The notes under the pieces: model-generated
The model's database searches: none
What the model was told of the DNA's origin: nothing
Seen by the model: only the letters and a program-made list of their open reading frames with translations
Assembly: GCA_964425745.1 (NCBI GenBank)
Contig: CAYRNW010000004.1
Span: 1 to 64,000 of the forward strand
Direction of reading: 5' to 3'
From: CALCNS01 sp964425745
GTDB taxonomy: Bacteria; Bacillota; JAAYKD01
Length of the DNA: 64,000 bases
Part shown: positions 32,863 to 42,279 of the stretch, one piece after another
How positions within the stretch are numbered: position 1 is the first letter of the stretch
Layout: the number at the start of each line of letters is the position of its first letter
Program-made: the position numbers and the translations under genes

Positions 32863-34082
32863 GCCGACTTGAGGAGTTGATTCAGGAGTATTGTCCTAAT
32901 GGTAGTAGATTTGTTGGTATTGGAGACATCGGAGAGTGTGTTTCTGGAGCAACGCCCAAAACATCCGCACCAGAATTTTGGATGATGGGCACTATACCTT
33001 GGATGAGCTCTGGAGAAGTCAATAAAAGTATCATCATTGATACTGAGGTGAAAATAACCCAAAAGGGTTATGACAGTTGTAGCACTAAGCTTGTTCCTCC
33101 AAATACTGTTGTGATTGCACTTGCAGGGCAGGGTAAAACAAGAGGCAACGTGGCAATAACGCGTATTGAGTTGTGTACAAACCAATCTCTTTGCTCGATT
33201 GTAGTTGGCGATAGAATACTACCCGACTTCCTTTATCATTATCTGAAAGGTCAGTACATGAAATTAAGAGAGATTTCATCAGGTGATGGCACACGCGGTG
33301 GACTAAACCTAAAAATGATAAGAAATTTCCAAATCCCCCTCCCTCCCCTTCCCGTTCAAGAAGAAATTGTCCGAATCCTCGATACATTCACTGCGCTGGA
33401 GGCGGAGCTGAAGGCGGAGCTGGAGGCGAGAAAGAAACAATATGAGTATTATAGAGAAGCCATGTTTATATGTTCAAAATGTCAATACTATAGAGTTATG
33501 GATTTAACTATTGATAGATACTGGCTCATGCCAGCCACTCCTAATTTCATAACAGAGAAAGGTATTCCGTATATAACATCAAAGAATGTAAAAAAGGGCA
33601 ATATTGATTTTGGTAATGTTAAATATATCACTGAGGAAGATTATCAAAATGTTTCTCGCAATCGGGAAATTCAACCGAATGATGTAATTATTGGTATGAT
33701 AGGTACTCTAGGAGAAATGGCGATAGTACAACCACACGACCTACCATTTTATGGTCAGAATATGTATCTTCTCCGTCTGAATTTCCAAAAAATCAATCTT
33801 AGATATTTCTATCACTACTTTGATACAAAACAAATGAAAGAATACTTTCAAAGAGTCAAGAATGCTTCAAGTCAGGGCTATCTTAAAGCAAATCACATAG
33901 AAGATTTATCAATCCCGCTCCCTCCCCTCGCCGAGCAAGAACGCATCGTATCCATTCTCGACCGCTTCGATTCTCTCGTCAACGATATTACTCAAGGCCT
34001 ACCCGCCGAAATTGAAGCCAGGCGCAAACAGTACGAATATTATCGCAACCAGCTGTTAACCTTTAAGGAGGCGACACTGTGA
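32859..34082 (+). CDS. hsdS: Type I specificity subunit HsdS
   Basis: 407 aa with two target-recognition domains (about 1-165 and 210-350), each followed by a conserved helical spacer. The two spacers share PLPPL-x-(V/E)QE-IV-ILD-F and the end ARxKQYEYYR, at about 168-205 and 350-400. The two TRDs are unlike each other, so the target should be bipartite with different halves. The second TRD is more AT-rich than the rest of the operon, a common sign of domain exchange. The start overlaps hsdM (ATGA). No frame break is seen. Confidence 0.93.
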   Translation: MSRLEELIQEYCPNGSRFVGIGDIGECVSGATPKTSAPEFWMMGTIPWMSSGEVNKSIIIDTEVKITQKGYDSCSTKLVPPNTVVIALAGQGKTRGNVAITRIELCTNQSLCSIVVGDRILPDFLYHYLKGQYMKLREISSGDGTRGGLNLKMIRNFQIPLPPLPVQEEIVRILDTFTALEAELKAELEARKKQYEYYREAMFICSKCQYYRVMDLTIDRYWLMPATPNFITEKGIPYITSKNVKKGNIDFGNVKYITEEDYQNVSRNREIQPNDVIIGMIGTLGEMAIVQPHDLPFYGQNMYLLRLNFQKINLRYFYHYFDTKQMKEYFQRVKNASSQGYLKANHIEDLSIPLPPLAEQERIVSILDRFDSLVNDITQGLPAEIEARRKQYEYYRNQLLTFKEATL

Positions 34083-37000
34083 GTTCGAGCCAATATAACA
34101 TTGTTGCTGCCACCAATGAAATGACGGTTGTGGCGGAATACACCCCAGAGCCGAACCGAGCGGTGGAGTATCAGAGCGAGGCCGCTTTGGAGAAAGAGTT
34201 TATTCGTTTGCTCAACAGCCAGGGGTACGATGTACTGGAAGTGGATAGCGAAGCGGCGTTGATTGCCAATCTGCGCTTACAATTGGAGACCCTCAACAAA
34301 ATCGCCTTTTCGGAAGACGAATGGCAACGCTTTTACAGTGTAAACTTAGCCAATGCCAATGAGGGCATTGTTGAGAAGACTCGCAAGATTCAAGAAGATC
34401 ATGTTCAGATTTTAAAACGCGATGACGGCAGCACCAAGAATATCGTTTTATTGGACAAGGGCAATATTCATAACAATCGTTTACAGGTATTGAATCAGTA
34501 TATTGAAAAGGGCGGCAGTCATGAATCGCGCTACGATGTTACGATTTTAGTCAATGGCTTGCCTTTAGTGCATGTGGAGTTGAAGCGTCGGGGTGTGGCG
34601 ATTCGAGAAGCCTTTAACCAGATTAAGCGGTATCAGCGCGAGAGCTTTTGGGCTTCCTCGGGCTTATATGAGTATGTGCAGTTGTTCGTCATCTCCAACG
34701 GCACGCATACCAAGTATTACTCGAACACAACCCGCAGCCAGCATATTAAAGAAGCGGGCGACAACAAGAGCACGAAGAGCAAGAAAACCAGTAACAGTTT
34801 TGAATTTACCAGCTTTTGGGCGGACAGCAACAACCGCATTATTCCCGATTTGGTCGATTTCACCAAAACTTTTTTTGCCAAGCATACCCTGCTGAATATT
34901 TTAACCAAGTACTGTGTGTTTACTTCGGAACAAATGCTATTGGTCATGCGACCCTACCAAATTGCGGCGACCGAAAAGATTTTAAACCGCATTGAGGTTG
35001 CGACCAACTACAAAAAGATGGGCACCTTGGAGGCAGGCGGTTATATTTGGCATACGACTGGTTCAGGCAAGACCTTAACCAGTTTTAAGACCGCTCAGTT
35101 AGCAACGGCGTTGCCGTATATCGATAAGGTTTTGTTTGTGGTAGATCGCAAAGATTTGGATTACCAGACCATGAAAGAGTATGACAAGTTCGAAAAAGGC
35201 GCTGCCAACAGCAATACTTCTACTCGGATATTGCAGAAGCAGTTGGAAAATCCCGACACTCGAATTATTATCACCACGATTCAAAAGCTCGATAAATTCA
35301 TTGGCGGCAACAAAACCCATGCGATTTATAAGCAACATTTGGTGATTATATTCGACGAATGCCACCGTTCCCAATTTGGGGAGATGCACAGCAAAATCAT
35401 TAAGGCGTTTAACAAGTATCATCTGTTTGGCTTTACCGGCACCCCGATTTTTGCTGCCAATTCTGGGAGCAGTAGCAACCCCCTCATGCGAACTACGCCA
35501 CAAGCTTTTGGTGACAAGCTGCATACCTATACCATTGTCGATGCCATTAATGATACCAACGTTCTACCCTTCCGAATTGATTTCGTGAATACGATTAAGG
35601 GAAAAGAGGGCATTCGCGACAAACAGGTCAGTGCCATTGATGTGGAACGGGCGATGATGGCGAGTGAGCGGATTCGGGAAGTGACAGCGTATATTTTAGA
35701 GCATTTTGACCAGAAGACGATGCGCAATAGCTTTTATACCCTGAAAGATAAGCGCTTGACCGGGTTCAACTCGATCTTTGCAGTGGCTTCGATTCCCATG
35801 GCAATGCGCTATTATACGGAATTCAAGCGGCAAATTGAAGAGCAGAATCGGAATCTGACGCTTGCCACGATTTTTAGTTTTAGCCCCAACGAAGAAGACC
35901 CTGCCGATACCGTAGCAGAAGAAGAGGTTGACGCTGGCAAGTTGGATCAAACCTCGCGTGATTTCTTGGAGGGTGCGATTCAAGACTACAATCGTAGCTT
36001 CAGTGTCAATTTCGATACGTCTTCTGACAAGTTCCAGAATTATTATAAAGATGTCTCGCAACGGGTAAAGAACCGTGAAGTGGACTTGCTGATTGTGGTC
36101 AATATGTTCCTGACAGGGTTCGATGCTACCACCTTAAATACATTATGGGTGGATAAAAACCTGCGACAGCACGGCTTGATTCAGGCCTTTTCGCGCACCA
36201 ACCGCATTTTGAATACGGTGAAGACGTTTGGAAATATCATCTGCTTCCGAGATTTGAAGCAGGCCACCGATGATGCCATTGCTTTATTTGGCGACAAAGA
36301 AGCCGGTGGTATCGTGCTGTTGAAGACGTTTGAAGAGTATTACCAGGGTTATGAGGAGAAGGGCAAGCATCATCCGGGGTATACCGAGCTGATTGCGACG
36401 CTGGAACAAGGCTATCCCCTTGTGCAGGTGATTGAGGGGGAAGAAAACGAGAAAGAGTTTATTCGTCTGTTCGGTGCGATATTGCGAATGAAGAATCTGC
36501 TTTCGGCTTTTGATGATTTCGAAGGCAAAGAGTTGTTGAGCGAGCGGGATTTTCAAGATTTCCAGAGCCGTTATTTAGATTTGTATGACAAATGGCGTCA
36601 GAAACCCGGCGAGAAGGAAGTTATCAACGACGATCTGATTTTTGAGCTGGAACTGATGAAGCAGATTGAAGTCAACATTGATTACATTCTCTTGTTGGTC
36701 GCGAAGTATCACGAGAGCAACTGCACCGATAAGAGTATTTTGACCCGCATTGACAAAGCCGTGCAGTCGAGTTTACAGTTGCGTAGCAAGAAAGACTTGA
36801 TTGAGGGTTTTATTGCACGAGTGAATACATCGACTCAGGTGGACGAGGATTGGCGAGCTTTTGTTATGGAGCAAAAAGAACAAGATTTGGCGGCGCTAAT
36901 TGCCGAAGAAAAGCTAAAAGAACGAGAAGCACGCAAGTTTGTCAATGGTGCCTTCCGCGACGGAGAACTGAAGACGACCGGAACGGGAATTGACCGAATT

Positions 37001-37111
37001 TTGCCGCCGACTTCCCTCTTTGATAAATCATTTGGAGGGCGAGCGGTGAAGAAGCAAACGGTTGCAGAAAAGTTGATTCGGTTTTTTGAGAAGTATTTAG
37101 GCCTAGTGTAG
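34079..37111 (+). CDS. hsdR: Type I restriction subunit HsdR
   Basis: 1010 aa. The N-terminal PD-(D/E)xK nuclease is seen in RYDVTILVNGLPLVHVELKR (about residues 155-175). The SF2 translocase follows with Walker A HTTGSGKTLTS, DECH (DEAD-box position) and GFTGTPIF, and then the C-terminal helicase lobe (FLTGFDATTLNTLWVDKN, FSRTNR). The C-terminal domain is helical and contacts the methylase. The start is a GTG that overlaps the hsdS stop (GTGA) after AAGGAGG. Intact, so the system looks able to restrict. Confidence 0.95.
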   Translation: MSSSQYNIVAATNEMTVVAEYTPEPNRAVEYQSEAALEKEFIRLLNSQGYDVLEVDSEAALIANLRLQLETLNKIAFSEDEWQRFYSVNLANANEGIVEKTRKIQEDHVQILKRDDGSTKNIVLLDKGNIHNNRLQVLNQYIEKGGSHESRYDVTILVNGLPLVHVELKRRGVAIREAFNQIKRYQRESFWASSGLYEYVQLFVISNGTHTKYYSNTTRSQHIKEAGDNKSTKSKKTSNSFEFTSFWADSNNRIIPDLVDFTKTFFAKHTLLNILTKYCVFTSEQMLLVMRPYQIAATEKILNRIEVATNYKKMGTLEAGGYIWHTTGSGKTLTSFKTAQLATALPYIDKVLFVVDRKDLDYQTMKEYDKFEKGAANSNTSTRILQKQLENPDTRIIITTIQKLDKFIGGNKTHAIYKQHLVIIFDECHRSQFGEMHSKIIKAFNKYHLFGFTGTPIFAANSGSSSNPLMRTTPQAFGDKLHTYTIVDAINDTNVLPFRIDFVNTIKGKEGIRDKQVSAIDVERAMMASERIREVTAYILEHFDQKTMRNSFYTLKDKRLTGFNSIFAVASIPMAMRYYTEFKRQIEEQNRNLTLATIFSFSPNEEDPADTVAEEEVDAGKLDQTSRDFLEGAIQDYNRSFSVNFDTSSDKFQNYYKDVSQRVKNREVDLLIVVNMFLTGFDATTLNTLWVDKNLRQHGLIQAFSRTNRILNTVKTFGNIICFRDLKQATDDAIALFGDKEAGGIVLLKTFEEYYQGYEEKGKHHPGYTELIATLEQGYPLVQVIEGEENEKEFIRLFGAILRMKNLLSAFDDFEGKELLSERDFQDFQSRYLDLYDKWRQKPGEKEVINDDLIFELELMKQIEVNIDYILLLVAKYHESNCTDKSILTRIDKAVQSSLQLRSKKDLIEGFIARVNTSTQVDEDWRAFVMEQKEQDLAALIAEEKLKEREARKFVNGAFRDGELKTTGTGIDRILPPTSLFDKSFGGRAVKKQTVAEKLIRFFEKYLGLV

Positions 37112-37169
37112 AAGGGTTTCAGGGCAAGCGACTTGAAATCTTGTAATAATGAAAGTGAGGGAATGCAAC

Positions 37170-38114
37170 ATGAGTGATCTGTTTAAAGTTGGAGATTTGT
37201 CTGTAGAAGCAGGTAAAAAGGTGCAAGGGTTTTTGAAGGTTTATAACAGCGACATTGAGATGCCAATCACCTTGATCCACGGTGCGAAACCAGGGAAAAC
37301 CGTGGTGATTACCGGCGGGACCCATGGTGGAGAGTATCCGGGAATTGAAGCAGCCATTCGTTTGGCATGCCAATTGAGCCCGCAAGAGATCAGCGGTAAG
37401 GTAGCCATTGTCCATCCGGTTAATGTTCGCGCGTTCTTAGCCAAGATGCAATATCTAGGACCGGACGACGGCAAAAATTTGAACCGTATGTACCCTGGCA
37501 AAGCGACCGGCACTGTCAGTGAGCGCATTGCCTACACGATTACAACCGAGTTGTTCTCCCAAGCTGATTTCTATATGGATCTGCACGGCGGAGATATTCA
37601 CGAAGCATTGATTCCGTTTGTATTGTATTCGAAAGCGGGTTCGGAAGAAGTGGCAAGAGTTTCAAAAGAAGCTGCTTCTGCGTTGGGTGTAAAGTATGTG
37701 GTGGGTTCGGTTTCGACCACCGGTACTTTTGGTTGTGCAGCCACCATGGGTGTCCCGGGATTTTTAGGCGAAATTGGCCAATGTGGTTTGTGGAGCGAAG
37801 AAGAAGTGGCGCAGTATATGAAGGGCGTTAAGAACGTGCTTAAGTATTTGAAGGTTCTCCCGGGCGAAGTGGAAGAGTTGTGCCCCGTAGTGGTGCTCCC
37901 GAAGATGATTGGTTTGAATGCCGAGCAGACCGGCTGCTGGTATCCTTCTGTTAAAATAGGCGATGTTGTGGTTAAGGGGCAAAAGCTGGGCGAGATTCGC
38001 GACTACTTTGCCAATGTCTTGGGTGAATATTTTGCTTCACAAGACGCAACTGTGCTTTATGTGATTAGTTCTCTGGCGATTACAGTTGGAGATCCGATTG
38101 TGGCAATTGGGTAA
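37170..38114 (+). CDS. Succinylglutamate desuccinylase/aspartoacylase-family zinc deacylase
   Basis: 314 aa M14-like metalloenzyme. Zinc ligands are the His and Glu of GGTHGGEYPG (about residues 50-60) and the His of MDLHGGD (about 142); NVRAF and GKNLNRMYPG supply the substrate-binding Arg/Asn region. It should remove an acyl or amide group from a small molecule; members include aspartoacylases and ectoine or peptide deacylases. The ATG at 37170 is chosen (GTGAGGGA upstream); an ATG at 37149 lacks a site. It lies between the restriction operon and the RloA/B pair but is metabolic in look. Ends with a long terminator. Confidence 0.8.
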   Translation: MSDLFKVGDLSVEAGKKVQGFLKVYNSDIEMPITLIHGAKPGKTVVITGGTHGGEYPGIEAAIRLACQLSPQEISGKVAIVHPVNVRAFLAKMQYLGPDDGKNLNRMYPGKATGTVSERIAYTITTELFSQADFYMDLHGGDIHEALIPFVLYSKAGSEEVARVSKEAASALGVKYVVGSVSTTGTFGCAATMGVPGFLGEIGQCGLWSEEEVAQYMKGVKNVLKYLKVLPGEVEELCPVVVLPKMIGLNAEQTGCWYPSVKIGDVVVKGQKLGEIRDYFANVLGEYFASQDATVLYVISSLAITVGDPIVAIG

Positions 38115-38164
38115 GATAAATTAAGAGTCATTAGCTCACGAGCGTTATGATTTTATAAAATTTG

Positions 38165-38214
38165 AAAAAATCAATACCCTAATGAGAAAATTCCTCATCA
38201 GGGTATTGATTTTT
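38165..38214 (+). terminator. Terminator of the deacylase gene
   Basis: AAATCAATACCCT-ATGAG pairs with CTCAT-AGGGTATTGATTT across AAAATTC; TTTTT follows. It sits 50-100 bp after the deacylase stop. Confidence 0.88.
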
Positions 38215-38265
38215 GTGATTTTTGATGTATACTGATATCAAGAATGCATAAGGAGAGTGGCACAC

Positions 38266-39537
38266 ATGTTACTTCAGTTTAATTTCAGGAACTTCGCATC
38301 GTTCCGTGATGACACCACACTCGACTTAACCGCTACTAAAATCACCGAATACAATAATCATATTGTTGAACAGGGTAACGAAAAAATTCTTCCCATAGCT
38401 GGTATATATGGAGCTAATGCCAGCGGGAAATCGAATGTAATCGAGGCCTTTAATTTCATGTCAATGTATGTGATTGCCTCTTTTAACTTTGGTGGTGAAA
38501 ACAATACAAAATCTGGAGAGAAGGAGTCAATGAAGCCGACACCTTTTCTCATGGATTCCAAAAGCAGAGAAGCCGACTCTATGTTTGAAGTTTACTTTGT
38601 TTCGGATTCTAATGATAACCACAAACACTATAATTATGGTTTTACATTAAACCACGAGGGCATCACTGAAGAATGGTTAAGTTATAAGTCTAAAAGTTCG
38701 AAGGGAGACTTCAAACTAATTTTTTCTCGCAAAGGTCAGAACTTAGAACTATCTGGTATCTCTGCAAAAAGCAGAGAAAATATAAAAGTAGCGTTGGAAA
38801 AGGAAGCTTTAGTAGTTTCGCTTGGTGCAAAGCTCAGAATTGAAAAACTAAAAAAAATTCGCGATTGGTTTATTCGTAACGAGATTGCTGATTTTGGTCA
38901 TCCAATTGAGAATTTTTTCCTTAGCGAAAAATTACCTGAAAATTTCGTTGACAGCGAGAAGGTGCGTAATCAAGTACTGGATTTTTTCTCTACGTTTGAC
39001 ACTTCAATCATTGGATTTGAAGTCGAGGAAATCAAAGCGGAGAGTGATCAAGGTGGGACGAAACTCCGGATTGACGCCGTACACAAAATGATCGATTCAG
39101 AAGAGACAACCAAAATCCCTTTAAAACGAGAATCTGCAGGAACCCTAAAAATGTTCGCTTTATATCCTCTCCTGCATAATGTTTTAACACAAGGCAGCGT
39201 ACTCTTTGTAGATGAACTAAATTCTCGGCTACACCCTTTATTACTGCGAAACATTTTAGTGACCTTTATAAACCCTGAAACAAACCCAAATCATGCTCAA
39301 CTTGTTTTTACAACGCATGATGCATGGATACTGAATGCAAATGTGTTACGCCGCGACGAAATCTGGTTTACCGAAAAATCCGACATTGGCATTTCAACCC
39401 TATACTCGCTCGCCGATTTTGTCGATGATGACGGAACGAAGATTCGAAAAGATGAAAATTTAGAAAAAAATTACCTTTTAGGGAAATATGGTGCTATTCC
39501 ATCTTTGAAGTTGTTAGATCTTAACAAGGAGGAGTAG
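38266..39537 (+). CDS. AAA ATPase, RloA/AbiL-type defence protein
   Basis: 423 aa SMC/ABC-like ATPase (AAA_15/AAA_21 type). Walker A is GIYGANASGKSN (about residue 46). A long insert of about 200 residues follows. Near the C-terminal half come RESAGTLKMF (signature region), Walker B VLFVDELNSRLHP and the switch His in TTHDAWIL. The ATG at 38266 is used, since AAGGAGAG covers the in-frame GTG at 38257. It is paired with a RloB-like gene 1 bp downstream. RloA/RloB genes were first described as 'R-linked ORFs' in type I restriction loci of Campylobacter, which is the setting here. Expected role: nucleotide-powered sensor arm of an abortive-infection pair. Confidence 0.8.
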   Translation: MLLQFNFRNFASFRDDTTLDLTATKITEYNNHIVEQGNEKILPIAGIYGANASGKSNVIEAFNFMSMYVIASFNFGGENNTKSGEKESMKPTPFLMDSKSREADSMFEVYFVSDSNDNHKHYNYGFTLNHEGITEEWLSYKSKSSKGDFKLIFSRKGQNLELSGISAKSRENIKVALEKEALVVSLGAKLRIEKLKKIRDWFIRNEIADFGHPIENFFLSEKLPENFVDSEKVRNQVLDFFSTFDTSIIGFEVEEIKAESDQGGTKLRIDAVHKMIDSEETTKIPLKRESAGTLKMFALYPLLHNVLTQGSVLFVDELNSRLHPLLLRNILVTFINPETNPNHAQLVFTTHDAWILNANVLRRDEIWFTEKSDIGISTLYSLADFVDDDGTKIRKDENLEKNYLLGKYGAIPSLKLLDLNKEE

Positions 39538-39538
39538 C

Positions 39539-40180
39539 ATGGCGCACGAAAGAAAGAGAAAATTGAGAGATCAAATTTCCCAAAAGCGGGAGCCTTACCT
39601 AGGCTATTATCATATTGTTACAGACACAGAAGAAACGGAGTATAACTATTTGATTGGCCTAAATCGGTCGATTCCCGAAAACTTAAAAGACCATCTTGTA
39701 ATCAAAGTAAGAACAACTGAAACAAAATCACTCATAGACGAGGTACAGAAAGCAATTTCCTACAGTGCTCAATATCGAGAACCTTGGATCGTCTTTGATA
39801 GAGACCGTATCCCTGATTTCGATACCATAATAGCGAGGGCCGTTAAAAACAATATTAATGTTGGCTGGTCAAATCCTTGTATTGAAACATGGTTCTCCGC
39901 TTATTTTGGAAAGATGAGTAGTAACGAAGATTCAAAATTGTGTTGCAAGGATTTTGAAAGAAGATATTTGAAAGCAACGAAGCAAGCGTATCAGAAAAGC
40001 GACAAAGACATCTATAAAAAATTGAATCAGTATGGAAACGAAGAGAATGCGATTCGTATTGCCAAGCAAAGATTCATAGCGCTGCAAAAAGATGGTTGCT
40101 GCACTCCCTCACAAATGTGTCCGGCTACAACTTTATTTTTCCTAGTCGAAGAAATTAAAAGCAAATGTCGGGCTAAGTAA
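39539..40180 (+). CDS. RloB-like Toprim-type effector
   Basis: 213 aa. Two acidic motifs fit a Toprim-like fold: YHIVTDTEETEYNYL (Glu cluster near residue 32-35) and WIVFDRDRIPDF (DxD near residue 85-87). SNPCIETWFSAYF and a C-terminal helical segment match the RloB family. The metal-binding pattern suggests a nuclease or related phosphoryl-transfer effector worked by the ATPase partner. ATG at 39539 follows AAGGAGGAG; the 1-bp gap to the ATPase gene implies coupling. Activity is inferred from fold, not shown. Confidence 0.78.
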   Translation: MAHERKRKLRDQISQKREPYLGYYHIVTDTEETEYNYLIGLNRSIPENLKDHLVIKVRTTETKSLIDEVQKAISYSAQYREPWIVFDRDRIPDFDTIIARAVKNNINVGWSNPCIETWFSAYFGKMSSNEDSKLCCKDFERRYLKATKQAYQKSDKDIYKKLNQYGNEENAIRIAKQRFIALQKDGCCTPSQMCPATTLFFLVEEIKSKCRAK

Positions 40181-40208
40181 AACTATAATATTAGAATTAG
40201 ACATCAAA

Positions 40209-40256
40209 AATAATAGTGCACAGACAAACGCGACGCTGTGCACTATTATTCTTTTA
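40209..40256. terminator. Bidirectional terminator
   Basis: A perfect 15-bp stem AATAATAGTGCACAG/CTGTGCACTATTATT (40209-40223, 40236-40250). It has CTTTT on the plus side and TTTTTG on the minus side, between the converging RloB-like and glycosylase genes. Confidence 0.88.
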
Positions 40257-40760
40257 ATTCGTTAAAATTGCCTCTCGCCAATTCTGCAATTTGTCTTCAT
40301 ATTTACGCGCATAGGCGGGGCTACTGGACATGACGCAAACACATTCCATCTGTTTGCAAATTTGCGGGTAGGCTTCCATGAAGTGCTTCTCAGCAGTGCG
40401 GCCGTTGAAAATGATGCGGCGGATCTGCGGGTAGTGTGCGAAGAGAGATGAGAAATCATTGACGATCATGTTTTGAATATTGGCATCTGCGGCACCTTCA
40501 CGGTTGGCGGAACCAAAGACATCCCATAACCCTACATGCTGCTCTAAGAGAAAACGACAGCGTGCGGAGTAGTCTGGATCCGGTGGTGTTTGGGCGAAAA
40601 GGTCGTAAATAATCGGCCAAAACTTGTTGTTGGGGTTGCCATAGTATTGATGATATTGCAGCGAAAGCGGGCTGGGGAGTGAGCCGAGGATCAAGGTTGT
40701 GGTTTGCTCGTTGATAATCGGCTCAAAGCAGGAAATTCGCGGAGGGTTTGCCGGTTTCAT
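40254..40760 (-). CDS. DNA-deoxyinosine (hypoxanthine) glycosylase, UDG superfamily family 6
   Basis: 168 aa. The motif LGSLPSPLSLQYHQYYGNPNNKFW (about residues 25-48) is the family-6 form of UDG motif A, where Asn rather than Asp is used; SSSPAYAR is the motif-B loop. These enzymes remove hypoxanthine arising from adenine deamination. It is a single gene, minus strand, ATG at 40760 with GGAAAGGGGG upstream. Though next to the defence genes, it is a repair enzyme. Confidence 0.85.
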   Translation of the reverse strand: MKPANPPRISCFEPIINEQTTTLILGSLPSPLSLQYHQYYGNPNNKFWPIIYDLFAQTPPDPDYSARCRFLLEQHVGLWDVFGSANREGAADANIQNMIVNDFSSLFAHYPQIRRIIFNGRTAEKHFMEAYPQICKQMECVCVMSSSPAYARKYEDKLQNWREAILTN

Positions 40761-40793
40761 TGAAATCCCCCTTTCCAGGTATATGCTTCTACG

Positions 40794-40887
40794 TGAAATT
40801 TCAAGGTGGGGTAAGCGTTTTTGTTGCGAAAACGCGAACTGTCCCCCATGGTGAAATTTCGCAGAGGGGTCTGACCCCTCTGCGAAA
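40794..40887. repeat. Intergenic palindromic repeat cluster
   Basis: Two hairpins are nested in the 172-bp gap between the glycosylase and clpX. The outer one pairs TGAAATTTCAAGGTGGGG (40794-40811) with CCCCATGGTGAAATTTC ending at 40860 (3 mismatches), and holds a smaller GCGTTTT/AAAACGC stem. The second is a perfect 13-bp stem TTTCGCAGAGGGG/CCCCTCTGCGAAA (40857-40869, 40875-40887). GAACTGTCCCCC inside recalls the GAACCGTCCCC end of the palindrome at 12233-12304, so they may belong to one REP-like class. Confidence 0.7.
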
Positions 40888-40932
40888 TGTGAAAGACCGC
40901 TATTCCGTTTAAAGGAGCAGCGGCTGATTTTA

Positions 40933-42273
40933 TTATTCGCCTTGATTTACAACCAAGGTTTGTTGTTCTTCTACTTCGTTTACGAGCAGTAGAACGGGGG
41001 GCTTTTCTTTGCGCATCACGGCATCATCGATGATGACTTTTCGCACATCATGACGAGACGGCACTTCGAACATAATGTTCATCAGCACGTTTTCCATAAT
41101 GGCGCGTAAGCCGCGTGCACCGGTATTGCGTTGAATTGCTTCTTTGGCCACCTGATGCAACGCTTCTTGGGTGAACTCTACTTCCACACCGTCAAGCCCA
41201 AAAAGCTGTTGGTATTGCTTGACTAAGGCGTTTTTCGGTTCGGTTAAAATCCGAATCAGCGCTTCTTCGTTTAGACTTTCTAAGGTAGCAATCACCGGAA
41301 TACGGCCGACCAATTCTGGAATCAGGCCAAACTTGATTAAATCTGCTGGAATGGTTTTATGAATCAACTCATTGTAGCCCATTTCTTTGGCAGCTCTAAC
41401 CTCAGAACCAAAACCAATGGTGTTTTTGCCGACACGGCTTTCAATAATCTTCTCTAAGCCGTCGAACGCACCTCCCACAATAAAGAGGATGTTGGTCGTG
41501 TCTAATTGGATGAATTCCTGATGCGGCAGTTTGCGTCCGCCTTGCGGGGGAACATTGGAAATGGTGCCTTCCAGGATTTTCAATAAAGCTTGTTGTACGC
41601 CTTCGCCGGAGACATCGCGCGTGATGCTACGGTTTTCGCTGCGTCGGCTGATTTTATCGATTTCATCGATGTAGATTATGCCCCGCTCTGCTTTTTCAAG
41701 GTCGTAATCCGCCGCTTGAATCAAGCGTAGCAAAATATTCTCGACGTCTTCACCTACATAACCGGCTTCCGTTAAGGTTGTCGCATCTGAAATGGCAAAG
41801 GGTACATTGAGAATTCGTGCCAAGGTCTGGGCTAAATAGGTTTTGCCTACGCCCGTGGGACCTAACAGCAGAACATTGCTCTTCTGCAGCTCAGCATCTT
41901 CTTCTTTTTTCTTTTGTCTTTTCTTGTCTCGCCCTTTATACCCTTCACTGATGCTTCTCTGCTGAATCCTCTTGTAATGATTGTAGACAGCAACAGAAAG
42001 CGCTTTCTTGGCTTCTTCTTGACCGATGACATATTGATCTAGGTTTCGCTTGATCTCCATCGGTTTCATCAGTTCTTCCATATCCATAACGGCTTTGGGA
42101 TCGTTCTTGAATTCATCTTCCAGAATTTCGTTGCACAAATCGATGCATTCATTACAGATGAATACTCCGTTTCCTGCAACTAATTTACGAACCTGATCCT
42201 GCGATTTGCCGCAGAAGGAACAGTTAAACTGCTTCTTATCGTCTCGAATTCCTTTTGGCATAGGTCTCCTCAC
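40933..42273 (-). CDS. clpX: ATP-dependent Clp protease ATP-binding subunit ClpX
   Basis: 446 aa AAA+ unfoldase. An N-terminal zinc finger (CSFCGKSQDQVR...CNECIDLC, residues about 14-42), Walker A GPTGVGKTYLAQ, Walker B IIYIDEIDKI, the pore loop GYVGEDVE and sensor 2 GARGLR are all present. It starts 6 bp after tig. clpP, which often lies between the two, is not here, and no other clpP occurs in the window. A somewhat longer basic insert (KGRDKKRQKKKEED) sits before Walker A. Confidence 0.97.
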   Translation of the reverse strand: MRRPMPKGIRDDKKQFNCSFCGKSQDQVRKLVAGNGVFICNECIDLCNEILEDEFKNDPKAVMDMEELMKPMEIKRNLDQYVIGQEEAKKALSVAVYNHYKRIQQRSISEGYKGRDKKRQKKKEEDAELQKSNVLLLGPTGVGKTYLAQTLARILNVPFAISDATTLTEAGYVGEDVENILLRLIQAADYDLEKAERGIIYIDEIDKISRRSENRSITRDVSGEGVQQALLKILEGTISNVPPQGGRKLPHQEFIQLDTTNILFIVGGAFDGLEKIIESRVGKNTIGFGSEVRAAKEMGYNELIHKTIPADLIKFGLIPELVGRIPVIATLESLNEEALIRILTEPKNALVKQYQQLFGLDGVEVEFTQEALHQVAKEAIQRNTGARGLRAIMENVLMNIMFEVPSRHDVRKVIIDDAVMRKEKPPVLLLVNEVEEQQTLVVNQGE

Positions 42274-42279
42274 ATATTT

